Below, one piece after another: positions 13,699 to 22,181 of a stretch of DNA of 27,022 bases. The DNA is from CAYVSF01 sp046482855 (GTDB taxonomy: Bacteria > Bacteroidota > Bacteroidia > Bacteroidales > UBA12077), in assembly GCA_046482855.1 (NCBI GenBank), contig JAWOEH010000129.1:1-27022 (forward strand), read 5' to 3'. The notes under the pieces are model-generated. The model searched no databases. It worked only from the letters and a program-made list of their open reading frames with translations, and was not told where the DNA came from. A program made the position numbers and the translations under genes. Each line of letters begins with the position of its first letter. The stretch's first letter is position 1.

Positions 13699-15039
13699 CT
13701 AAACGGTACCTTGCTCAAGCATTGCCTGTGCTACCTTAAGAAAACCAGCAATATTTGCCCCTTTAACATAATCGACATCCCCATCGGGTTGCCTTCCGTG
13801 GGCTACGCAAGCTGCATGAATACTTTTCATAATCTGGTGCAAGCGTTGATCTACCTCCTGATTTTGCCAGCTAAGCTTCATCGCATTTTGTGTCATTTCC
13901 AGTCCGGAGGTTGCCACACCTCCGGCATTAGCAGCTTTTCCCGGACCGAAAAGCACCCGGTTTTCCTGAAATACTTGAACAGCCTCAGGCGTGGAGGGCA
14001 TATTCGCTCCTTCCGATACGCAAAGAACTCCATTGCTCACTAACTCTTCTGCGTCAGCTCTATCCAGTTCATTCTGGATTGCACAAGGCAATGCAATATC
14101 AACAGGTTGTTCCCAGGGTGTTTTCCCCTCATGAAACTGCGCATTTTCAAATCTATATGAATAAGGCTTAACAATATCTTCGTTGCTGGCACGCATTTCC
14201 AGCATGTAATCAAACTTGGCCGGGGTGTTAATACCATCAGGATCATATATATAGCCATCGGGCCCTGATATCGTCACAACCTTGGCTCCCAACTCGGTAG
14301 CTTTTTGAGCTGCCCCCCAGGCCACATTCCCAAAACCTGAAATAGCTACGGTTTTGCCCTTAAAGCTCTCATTTCTTGTTGCCAACATTTCACTGGCGAA
14401 ATAGACATTCCCATAGCCGGTAGCTTCGGGCCTAATCAAGCTTCCTCCCCAATTCATGCCTTTTCCGGTAAGCACGCCTGTATTTTCATGAGCCAGCTTT
14501 TTATACATGCCATACATATAACCAATTTCACGAGCTCCCACACCTATGTCGCCAGCCGACACATCTGTATCAGCTCCAATTAGCCGCCACATTTCCAGCA
14601 TAAAGCACTGACAAAAACGCATAATTTCATCATCACTTTTGCCCTTTGGATCGAAATCGGACCCTCCTTTGGCGGCTCCCATGGGCAATGTTGTCAGGGC
14701 ATTTTTGAAGATTTGTACAAATCCCAAAAACTTCAAGATACTCAGGTTAACACTTGGGTGGAACCTGAGTCCGCCTTTATAGGGTCCAATGGCGTTATTG
14801 AACTGAATACGGTAGCCCAAATTAACATGTACCTCACCCCGATCATCTTTCCAAGGGATTTTAAAGGTCAACATTCGATCTGGCTCAATAAGTCGCTCCA
14901 GAATAGCGGCAGAAGCAAATTCAGGGTGCGCATTATACACATCCTGAATTGACCCTAATACTTCCTGCACGGCCTGCAGGTATTCCACCTCACCAGGGTA
15001 TTTCTGTGCTAGCTGTTGCATCAGATTTGTTACGTCCAT
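13699..15039 (-). CDS. gdhA: NADP-type glutamate dehydrogenase
   Basis: A 446-residue hexameric-type glutamate dehydrogenase, reversibly aminating 2-oxoglutarate with ammonium; it closely follows Escherichia coli GdhA along its whole length. Substrate and catalytic lysines are K88 (GPYKGG), K112 and K124 (GAAKGGSDFD), with D164 in SAGDIGVGAR. The nucleotide-binding turn is SGFGNVAWG (234-242). LPCAIQNELD, SEGANMPSTPEA and GKAANAGGVATSGLEM are intact. Position 108 is valine where the family usually has glutamate (LGFEQ becomes LGFVQ). It is the main ammonium assimilation or glutamate catabolism enzyme here; coenzyme preference is inferred from similarity. The gene has no close partner: 147 bp separate it from the next gene upstream. 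Confidence 0.97.
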   Translation of the reverse strand: MDVTNLMQQLAQKYPGEVEYLQAVQEVLGSIQDVYNAHPEFASAAILERLIEPDRMLTFKIPWKDDRGEVHVNLGYRIQFNNAIGPYKGGLRFHPSVNLSILKFLGFVQIFKNALTTLPMGAAKGGSDFDPKGKSDDEIMRFCQCFMLEMWRLIGADTDVSAGDIGVGAREIGYMYGMYKKLAHENTGVLTGKGMNWGGSLIRPEATGYGNVYFASEMLATRNESFKGKTVAISGFGNVAWGAAQKATELGAKVVTISGPDGYIYDPDGINTPAKFDYMLEMRASNEDIVKPYSYRFENAQFHEGKTPWEQPVDIALPCAIQNELDRADAEELVSNGVLCVSEGANMPSTPEAVQVFQENRVLFGPGKAANAGGVATSGLEMTQNAMKLSWQNQEVDQRLHQIMKSIHAACVAHGRQPDGDVDYVKGANIAGFLKVAQAMLEQGTV

Positions 15040-15107
15040 AGAAAAAAAGTATTATGGAATGGTTATAATTGTTCGCCTCCCTGTACATCCGGTTTAAACT
15101 GTAAGCC

Positions 15108-15126
15108 ACAAAAAGCTGCCAGCTTC
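15108..15126 (-). terminator. Weak hairpin after the second ATP-grasp gene
   Basis: On the minus strand GGAAGCTGGCAGCTTTTTG forms a 5-bp stem AAGCT/AGCTT with a GGC loop and a short T-run, about 60 bp past the stop codon at 15187. It is short, so the assignment is tentative. Confidence 0.35.
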
Positions 15127-15186
15127 CTTCAAAGTTCCTGATTTATAAACAAAGGAACCATGACAAATATCGTGTTTTATCCGTTT

Positions 15187-18177
15187 CTACTTTTCATTTG
15201 TCTCCTTATATTCCGACTTAAATACCACGCCTTTATTATTCTTCCCATCGATATGAACTTCAATAGGCTCCTCGAAACGAACATGTCTGAGATATTCATC
15301 TTCGTATTCAGCTGTTCTGGCCTTAAGGTAATCCGTATCATACTTACCGTCGCCCAAAAATGGATTAATTGTAAAGTATCCTACACGGAAGGAAGTAAGA
15401 TTTTGAAAAAAGTGTGTCCCCTGGCTGGGATCAATCCGATAATCCTCCAGACCAGACTCAACAATAACTCGGGCTTGTGATATTTGCGACCACTTTACCG
15501 GTACTCCCAGGCTAGAATCACTGGATCCCCAACGTCCGGGGCCGACCAAAACGTAGTGTTTCCCTTCGTTGATAAACTGCTCGTTAAGTTTGCCTATGTC
15601 ATCAGCAATCTTCTTGCTGTTCATTGCCTCGAAGGCTTCCGGTTTCACATAAACAAAATCATAAATCTCTTTGATCTTTCCGTTACCTAAAGCTTGCTCG
15701 CAATAAATAATCGTATCCTCCGGATTTACCTGTTCCAAGTTTATGTTATTATCCTGTTCGGTAGCAACAATTGGACGTATTTGCAAGAAATTAAAAATAA
15801 CCGGTTCCCCTTTAGGCACATTTAAATCAACGGCGAATTCTATCTCAATAGGGTTACTCATCTCCCTTTGACCTATTTCCAACAAGGAATCGAGCACCTC
15901 GGAAAGCGGGAATACCTTATGCTTTAACACATTGGCAAAAGTAATCACGCGTCGCCCGTCGTAAAAAGTACCATCGCGAAGTTGGTTATTTTGGAAATCG
16001 TAGGTAGAGGCTGCATACTTTAAAGAAGCATCCTTCTCCGCTTCTTTCACGTCGAGTTTCAGCAAATTCACTCCGTCATCAACCGAGGGATTGAACTTGG
16101 AAGGACACATGTCCAACGCATAAAAAGTTTTTTGCGTATCGCGTAAAGCCATATCAGGCGATGAGAGCTGGATGATTCTTTGTGGATGGCGAGGAGAAAA
16201 ACGCAGAGAAATGCCCCCATCAACAATTTGTTTTCCTAATCCATAGGCTATGTTCACAATTCCTTCATTGGATTTTTCCGGTTCAATGGGATAAAAATTG
16301 ATCGATCGTGCTACGCCCGAGATTGTGGGATAAAATCGCCCTCCATACTTACTCCCGCAAACTTCCTGTAAAACAATACCCATCTTTTCTTCATCTATCA
16401 CATTTTGTGTAGCAGCCATATAAGCCTTACTGCTATTATAGTATACCGATGCGTAAACACACTTTATCGCATCCGACAGCATTTTTATCATGAGCGTACT
16501 ATTCTCAGTTTTCGGAATCATATAAGTACTATAAATTCCTGCAAAAGGCTGGTAATGGCTATCTTCCAATTTTGATGATGAACGGATTGCAATAGGATTC
16601 TGAATAACAGAAATAAAGGCATACAGATCCTGATAAACCCGACTGGGCAATTTGGCCTGGATGAATTCCTGCAGAATGTCATCGTCGGATATATCGCTCA
16701 TTCCTACCGAGTGCAGATCATTCTCCTCCATAAATTCATCGAAAATATCGGTACTCAACACTACGGTTCGGGGTATTGTCACAATCACATCTTTAAATTT
16801 ATTAAAGATGTTATTTTTCTTAATAATGGAATTTACAAATGCTAAGCCACGTGCTTTTCCACCAATCGATCCATCGCCAATACGACTAAATATAAGATAC
16901 TCATCGAAGCTATTTTTATCAAACTTCGCAATCACGCCACGTCCTTTGCTCATGCGATAACTGGAGATAGCCCGGTAAATGTAAGTGCGCATATCCTCCA
17001 AGGTAGGGAAATCGTCGATTTTTATATACTTAAACAGTTGCGCAATGGGGAAAATAGCCCGGGCGTTAAGCCATTTTGAGAGATCATTTCTTCCGGCATG
17101 GTACTCCAAACTGGCATCGGACACAGTTAATAACATTTGCTGCAACTCTTGCAAATCGGTTGCTTTTCCTATGGATTTCTGGGTCTTAGGATCTTTAAAA
17201 ACAAACCCACCAAAAGCAAATTGGCGAATAATATAATTGCGAAGCTCAATCGAGAGCGTTTTGGAATATTTGTGAATAAATCCGGCATTCATCTCCTTGG
17301 CATACTGTCGGTTTTCCTCTTCGGAACTTTGAAGCAGAAAGGGCATAAATTCATCATCGTCACGCACTTTCTTGCATAGCTTAATGCCGGCTTGTTTATC
17401 CTTCTCGCCATTACGTTTATAGGAAATGTCCGAGATGACTCCCAACAAATTATATTTGTATTTGTCGTAAAGCTCCACCGCCTGCTCGTAATCGGTGGCC
17501 AGGAGAATCTTCGGACGCCCCCGCATGCGCAGCATTTTCTGGTGCTCGTTTAATGCCTCACGCATATACTCCTTGGACTGCTTAAAGATAATCTTGTAAA
17601 TATTAGGCAAGTAAGCAGAAATATAGCGTATTGAATCCTCTACTAACAAAATTGTTTGTACGCCCACAACTTCCACATCATACTGGGCATTCATCTTATC
17701 CTCAATAAGCTTAATAATGGCTAAAAGCAGATCGGCATTACCCAGCCAGCAAAAAACATAATCAATGGCGGTAAGATCTTCCCGCTCTAAACGCAAGGTT
17801 ACTTCGCGCGAAAAAGGGGTTAACACAACAATAGGGACATTGGGATAATTGGCTTTCAATTGATTGGCCAGCACAAAGGTATCATTCCCTCCCAGACGCA
17901 ACATGGTTATCACCAAGTCGATGTTATCGTTACGCATGATTTCAAAGGCCTCCTCCTCGGAGTTTGCTAATACAAAAATAGGAGGATATCGTAGGTTTAG
18001 TGCGACATATTCATTAAAAATTTGTTCATCGATACGCCCATCCTCTTCCAGCATAAAGGCATCGTAACTACTGGCAATGAGCAGTACTTTATGAATCCTC
18101 TTTTGCATTAATAAATTGAAAGAAGTATCATTGAAATCAATTTTAAGATGATCTTGCTGGTTGGTATAAAAACTCAT
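15187..18177 (-). CDS. Dual receiver-like / PPDK-N ATP-grasp protein (short paralogue)
   Basis: A 996-residue cytoplasmic protein of unknown function. Order: a degenerate receiver (about 28-165), in which DLVITM at 87-92 lacks the phosphoacceptor Asp; an expanded receiver (about 173-320) with E180/D181, candidate phosphoacceptor D250, S284/S285 and K303; a helical linker; a PEP-synthase/PPDK-type ATP-grasp domain (about 425-810) with GGKARG (K441), IRSSSKLED (531-539), EIEFAVD (778-784) and QIRP (799-802); and a C-terminal domain (about 825-975) with GPGRWG (879-884) and GTHFFQN (920-926). No GG-T-S-H-A mobile phosphohistidine motif or PEP TIM barrel is present, so it cannot be an ordinary PEP synthase. 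ATP binding is well supported; the acceptor substrate is unknown. It lies 4 bp after its larger paralogue, in one operon. Confidence 0.85.
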   Translation of the reverse strand: MSFYTNQQDHLKIDFNDTSFNLLMQKRIHKVLLIASSYDAFMLEEDGRIDEQIFNEYVALNLRYPPIFVLANSEEEAFEIMRNDNIDLVITMLRLGGNDTFVLANQLKANYPNVPIVVLTPFSREVTLRLEREDLTAIDYVFCWLGNADLLLAIIKLIEDKMNAQYDVEVVGVQTILLVEDSIRYISAYLPNIYKIIFKQSKEYMREALNEHQKMLRMRGRPKILLATDYEQAVELYDKYKYNLLGVISDISYKRNGEKDKQAGIKLCKKVRDDDEFMPFLLQSSEEENRQYAKEMNAGFIHKYSKTLSIELRNYIIRQFAFGGFVFKDPKTQKSIGKATDLQELQQMLLTVSDASLEYHAGRNDLSKWLNARAIFPIAQLFKYIKIDDFPTLEDMRTYIYRAISSYRMSKGRGVIAKFDKNSFDEYLIFSRIGDGSIGGKARGLAFVNSIIKKNNIFNKFKDVIVTIPRTVVLSTDIFDEFMEENDLHSVGMSDISDDDILQEFIQAKLPSRVYQDLYAFISVIQNPIAIRSSSKLEDSHYQPFAGIYSTYMIPKTENSTLMIKMLSDAIKCVYASVYYNSSKAYMAATQNVIDEEKMGIVLQEVCGSKYGGRFYPTISGVARSINFYPIEPEKSNEGIVNIAYGLGKQIVDGGISLRFSPRHPQRIIQLSSPDMALRDTQKTFYALDMCPSKFNPSVDDGVNLLKLDVKEAEKDASLKYAASTYDFQNNQLRDGTFYDGRRVITFANVLKHKVFPLSEVLDSLLEIGQREMSNPIEIEFAVDLNVPKGEPVIFNFLQIRPIVATEQDNNINLEQVNPEDTIIYCEQALGNGKIKEIYDFVYVKPEAFEAMNSKKIADDIGKLNEQFINEGKHYVLVGPGRWGSSDSSLGVPVKWSQISQARVIVESGLEDYRIDPSQGTHFFQNLTSFRVGYFTINPFLGDGKYDTDYLKARTAEYEDEYLRHVRFEEPIEVHIDGKNNKGVVFKSEYKETNEK

Positions 18178-18181
18178 TTAA

Positions 18182-21100
18182 TTAGTCATTTTTCAGGTTA
18201 ATAATTGCCATTCGTTTTCTTCCGTCCATCAAAATTTCCAAAGGCTTCTCGAAACGAACATGCTTTACGAAGTGGGTTTCGTTCACTACCGTCTGCGAAT
18301 TTACAATTTCCCAGTTAATAAAATCATTAGTGGACTTATGATCTATACTAAAATAGCCAACATTCATGGAGGTAACATTATGAAAAAAATGAGAACCTAA
18401 GGAGGCATCCAAAGGATAATCATCGAGACTCATCTCTACAATTACCTTGGCATTACATATTTGTGGCCAAACCACAGGCACTCCTATAAATTTATCACGG
18501 GTCCCCCAACGTCCGGGTCCAAGGAGTACATAACGTTTCCCTTCTTGTTGCATACGTTTATTCATATGCTCAATCTGATAGGTAATTTCAACAGTATGAG
18601 CATTTGTGAAAGTCTCGGGTTTCACAAATATCAAGTCCCGAATAGAATTAATCAGCCCGTTCCCCATGGTTTTCGTCGAATAAAGCACCATCCGTTGATA
18701 GTCCAGGTTTGTGGTATCGATGGTAAACTCCTCTTCACTACCCACCAGAGGCTTAATTTGCAGCAGATAAAACGAGGCAAGGCCATTTTTATCTTTATTT
18801 AAATCCACGGCAAATTCAATTTCTACAGGCGATCCCAGTGCTTCTTTTACCACATCAAGGATGATATTTATGGTTCGGGCCAACGGAATGTAGTCATACT
18901 TCAAAATATTGGCAAAATTAACAATGCGCGGCCCATACCCATCAAGCCCTGCCATTATGCGATCGTTGTCGGCATCGTAAACCGAGGCCAGATGCTTAAG
19001 GGTTCCGTGTTTTTCAGCCTCCTCAATTCCCAGGCGCGCCAGTGCAGCATCTTCGCCTTTGCGAAGGTCAACGTCGGGTTTTTCCATATTTACCGCATAA
19101 AAATGCGTTTGTGAGCCTTTTACCAGATCTTTTTGTGAGATCATCTCCAGGGTAGGGTACGACGGGCTAAAACGATAGGCCTTTTCGCCTTCCACTACAT
19201 ATTGTCCCAAACCCAGTGCAGCTACAGCAAATCCTTCGTCAGGCTTCATATGCGCCACCGGATAATAATTGTGCGACTGCGCGGTACCACTAATATGTGG
19301 ATAGTAATAAGAGTCGTACTGCTTGCCCACCAACTCCTGTAGTACAATAGCCATTTTCTCCTCTTCCACTTTGTGATCGATTGCTTGAAAGTAAGTACGC
19401 GCATTGGGAGAATAGATAGAGGCATATACGAGCTTTATGGCGTCGGTAAGCTGTTTGAAGCGAACCAAAAAATCCTCATGATTATTGGGAAGCACATAGG
19501 TTTCAAATATTCCACTAAAAGGTTGAGTTATGCTATCTTCAAAAAGAGAAGAAGACCGAACAGCTATCGGTTGATCAATAAGCCGAAGGAAGGCCTTAAG
19601 TTTCTTTTGCAATGTATAAGTCAATCGTCCTTTAAGAAATTGCTCGCGGGTTACCTGATAATCGGTTTCGTTGATAATTTTTGATAGAAGCTTATTGCTG
19701 TCCAAAAACATATCAAACTCTTCGGTGCCAATGATGCTTGTCCGGGGTGTTCTTACATGGATAAGGGGCAGTAACTCTTTAAACTGAAAATTGTATATCA
19801 AGGTATTAATAAAAGCCAAACCTCGTCCTTTGCCACCCAGAGCTCCGGGAGAAAGACTTACAATATTGGTTTCGGTAAGAACAGCATGCTCACTAAAATT
19901 AACAATTTTCCCTTTTTCCTGCTCGGTTCGATACATCTGAAGGATGTTGATCAAAAACTCCCGCATCTGCCTGGCATTATCAAAATCCACAACGCGTAAT
20001 GGATTGATGATTTTTGCAATTTGAATTTCACCACGCGCCATTAACCAAAGAGAAAATTGATTTTTCAGGGCATGGTATACCAAGGAATCTTCAGGCACTG
20101 TTTTCAGGTAGGCCTCAAACTCAGTCATCGATTTGGCAACAGCAATTTGCCGACCTTGATTATCACGGTAAACAAAATGGCCAAATCCTAAATGATAATT
20201 AATGAAGCTTTTCAAATCCTGTAGCAGACTTTCGGAGTTTTTATTAATAAAGTTGGCTTTGAGCTCATAACTTTGTTCGGCATTATCAGGATTGGAGCTT
20301 TGAATAACCGTTGGCAATTTATTTACCTTTTCCCGGGCATATGTAACCAAACGAAATCCCGCTCCCTGATCTATTTTCGATTTATAGGGAAAGGAAACAT
20401 CCGTTATCAAGCATAACATATAATCCTTGTAGTCATCGAAAATATGCTGAGCTTCTTCATAAGAGGAGGCCAGCAATATTTTGGGTCGGGTACGAAGTTT
20501 TAGAACTTTGTACAAGTCGTCGGTATTCACATCCTCAATTAACCGCTTGGTTTGCTCCATAATAATTTTGTAGAGCATAGGCAAATAACGTGAATAATAT
20601 TTAGGGCTATCCTCAACCAAAAGAATAACCCGCGTAAGTCCCACACGGGTGTCGTTCTCAGCATTCACCTTATCTTCCAACCACTTAACCATCGCAAAGA
20701 ATACTTTGCTGTCGCCATTCCACACAAACACTTTATCGATAGCTTCTAAGGACAAACGCGTGTCGCGCAGAGTTTCCAAATCGGCATTATTATTTAACAG
20801 CAGAAAAACGGGAATATAGGGATATTCCTTTTTCAGCATATGACTCAGCCGCAGAGGTGTACGCTTATCCACTCCCATCATCAGGATAACCAGGTCGAAG
20901 TGCTTTTCATGCAGTTGCTCCATGGCTTCCTCAAGGTTTGACACCCCGGTTACACGGGGTAAAGAGGTAAGATTCAACTGATGATATTCACCCAGAATAT
21001 GATCCGAGAAACGACCTTCCTTCTCAATACTATAGGCATCGTATAAACTGGCAACCAACAGAATCTCCTTCACTTTAAAGGGCATCAAATCGTGGAGCAG

Positions 21101-21649
21101 ATCCCTGTCGGCGTTGTACTTATTCAGGAATTTTTGTAATAATTGCCGACTGGAATCTACCTTCATGGAAGGAACCTCTTTTGGCGATCGTACATATTCC
21201 TGACCACTTTTCTTTGAGCGAATAATCGCGCGTGCCTTATAGCTGTTTATAAACCCGGCTAAGAGGTTGCATAAATTATTTAGGAGATCGCGCTCTTCCT
21301 GTAAAAAGGGGCCTTCAAAGTTATCGGGAAATGCCTTTGTATAAAAAACCTCAATTCTCCCTTCTTCACCTTCGATGGAAGAAAAAGATTGTTCCTGTTT
21401 CCACTTTGTTTCTTTAAATCCGGGAGTAATAAAGGCCTGCTGATTATACGTTATCCTGGCGACAGTAAAATCAGGATATTGCCACGCTTTAGGCAGCAAC
21501 AAAACAATTTGTTGCAAGGTCTCTTCAATAGATTTCCCCTCTCTAATTATGGCTGAAGTACGATTAATGCACGAGAGCTCTTTTAATCGCTCCTTATTCT
21601 CGGCTTTTAACCGTGAATAATCAGTGGGGGGAAGACCGGATTCGGGCAT
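18182..21649 (-). CDS. GAF-like / dual receiver-like / PPDK-N ATP-grasp protein (long paralogue)
   Basis: An 1155-residue protein, first gene of the pair. It repeats the architecture of the downstream gene after an added N-terminal part: a GAF-like module (about 20-140; KELSCINRTSAIIREGKS, then WQYPDFTVARI and EGPFLQEERDLL), typical of sensor proteins in Bacteroidota and Deltaproteobacteria. Then: a degenerate receiver (about 192-330; DLVILMM at 252-258, no Asp), an expanded receiver (about 338-485) with E346/D347, D417, S451/S452 and K470, an ATP-grasp domain (about 590-975) with GGKGRG (K607), VRSSSLFED (697-705), EIEFAVD (943-949) and QIKP (964-967), and the C-terminal domain with GPGRWG (1044-1049) and GSHFFHN (1085-1091). 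Here the ATP-grasp QxRP arginine is lysine. It also lacks phosphohistidine and PEP domains. Role unknown; a sensor-controlled ATP-dependent phosphotransferase or ligase is a reasonable guess. Confidence 0.85.
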   Translation of the reverse strand: MPESGLPPTDYSRLKAENKERLKELSCINRTSAIIREGKSIEETLQQIVLLLPKAWQYPDFTVARITYNQQAFITPGFKETKWKQEQSFSSIEGEEGRIEVFYTKAFPDNFEGPFLQEERDLLNNLCNLLAGFINSYKARAIIRSKKSGQEYVRSPKEVPSMKVDSSRQLLQKFLNKYNADRDLLHDLMPFKVKEILLVASLYDAYSIEKEGRFSDHILGEYHQLNLTSLPRVTGVSNLEEAMEQLHEKHFDLVILMMGVDKRTPLRLSHMLKKEYPYIPVFLLLNNNADLETLRDTRLSLEAIDKVFVWNGDSKVFFAMVKWLEDKVNAENDTRVGLTRVILLVEDSPKYYSRYLPMLYKIIMEQTKRLIEDVNTDDLYKVLKLRTRPKILLASSYEEAQHIFDDYKDYMLCLITDVSFPYKSKIDQGAGFRLVTYAREKVNKLPTVIQSSNPDNAEQSYELKANFINKNSESLLQDLKSFINYHLGFGHFVYRDNQGRQIAVAKSMTEFEAYLKTVPEDSLVYHALKNQFSLWLMARGEIQIAKIINPLRVVDFDNARQMREFLINILQMYRTEQEKGKIVNFSEHAVLTETNIVSLSPGALGGKGRGLAFINTLIYNFQFKELLPLIHVRTPRTSIIGTEEFDMFLDSNKLLSKIINETDYQVTREQFLKGRLTYTLQKKLKAFLRLIDQPIAVRSSSLFEDSITQPFSGIFETYVLPNNHEDFLVRFKQLTDAIKLVYASIYSPNARTYFQAIDHKVEEEKMAIVLQELVGKQYDSYYYPHISGTAQSHNYYPVAHMKPDEGFAVAALGLGQYVVEGEKAYRFSPSYPTLEMISQKDLVKGSQTHFYAVNMEKPDVDLRKGEDAALARLGIEEAEKHGTLKHLASVYDADNDRIMAGLDGYGPRIVNFANILKYDYIPLARTINIILDVVKEALGSPVEIEFAVDLNKDKNGLASFYLLQIKPLVGSEEEFTIDTTNLDYQRMVLYSTKTMGNGLINSIRDLIFVKPETFTNAHTVEITYQIEHMNKRMQQEGKRYVLLGPGRWGTRDKFIGVPVVWPQICNAKVIVEMSLDDYPLDASLGSHFFHNVTSMNVGYFSIDHKSTNDFINWEIVNSQTVVNETHFVKHVRFEKPLEILMDGRKRMAIINLKND

Positions 21650-21731
21650 AGAAAGATTATTTTAAATACCATTGCGTTGCTAGTGTATAAATAACTAAAT
21701 TTAACACAAAATTGTTCCGAAAACAACTCTT

Positions 21732-22181
21732 ATGCACCCATCAAATCATCTAGAAAAACAACGAAAAAAGCTCATTCGCATCTTCTTTGCGATACTAATA
21801 ACGGCTTCAATTTTTCTGGGAATTGCCTTGTATTTTGCTTTCTCACAAGATGGAGGAGCCTATTTCTCGCCCCGGATTCAGCGGATGTTTAAAATTGCTA
21901 TGGGGCTCTATACGCTTATTGTAATATTCTCCAGTCGATGGACTTACCAAAAACGGATAAGCATGCTTCCAAAAGCTCTTGGAATGGCGGAAAAACTTAT
22001 CCTTTTCCGGAGAATATACTTATTGCATCTTATCTCTATTGAGGGGGCCTTGTTCTTTACCTATGTGGCCTTAATGATCACCAGCGATGTATTTATCCTT
22101 CTTTTTGTAATCTTGTTATTGGTCATCGTTGTTTCATTATACCCTTCACACAAGTACTTGAACCGGGTTTTGCCTGATTAG
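21732..22181 (+). CDS. Four-helix membrane protein of unknown function
   Basis: A 149-residue hydrophobic protein with about four membrane helices (near residues 14-36, 51-68, 92-114 and 117-137), a basic N-terminus (EKQRKKLIR) and positively charged loops (WTYQKR), predicting both ends in the cytoplasm. No family or motif was recognised. It diverges from the receiver/ATP-grasp operon across 82 bp and converges with the hybrid kinase gene, the two stop codons overlapping by 4 bp. It could therefore be regulated with its neighbours, but nothing ties it to a function. Confidence 0.75.
   Translation: MHPSNHLEKQRKKLIRIFFAILITASIFLGIALYFAFSQDGGAYFSPRIQRMFKIAMGLYTLIVIFSSRWTYQKRISMLPKALGMAEKLILFRRIYLLHLISIEGALFFTYVALMITSDVFILLFVILLLVIVVSLYPSHKYLNRVLPD

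Noticed and set aside
15160..15480. 106-residue plus-strand frame over the end of the short ATP-grasp gene
   Set aside because: It is antisense to a conserved domain (GTHFFQN region) and shows no motif of its own.
15187..21649. Annotation of the two large genes as PEP synthase or pyruvate phosphate dikinase
   Set aside because: Only the ATP-grasp domain is shared; the phosphohistidine motif and PEP-binding barrel are absent in both.
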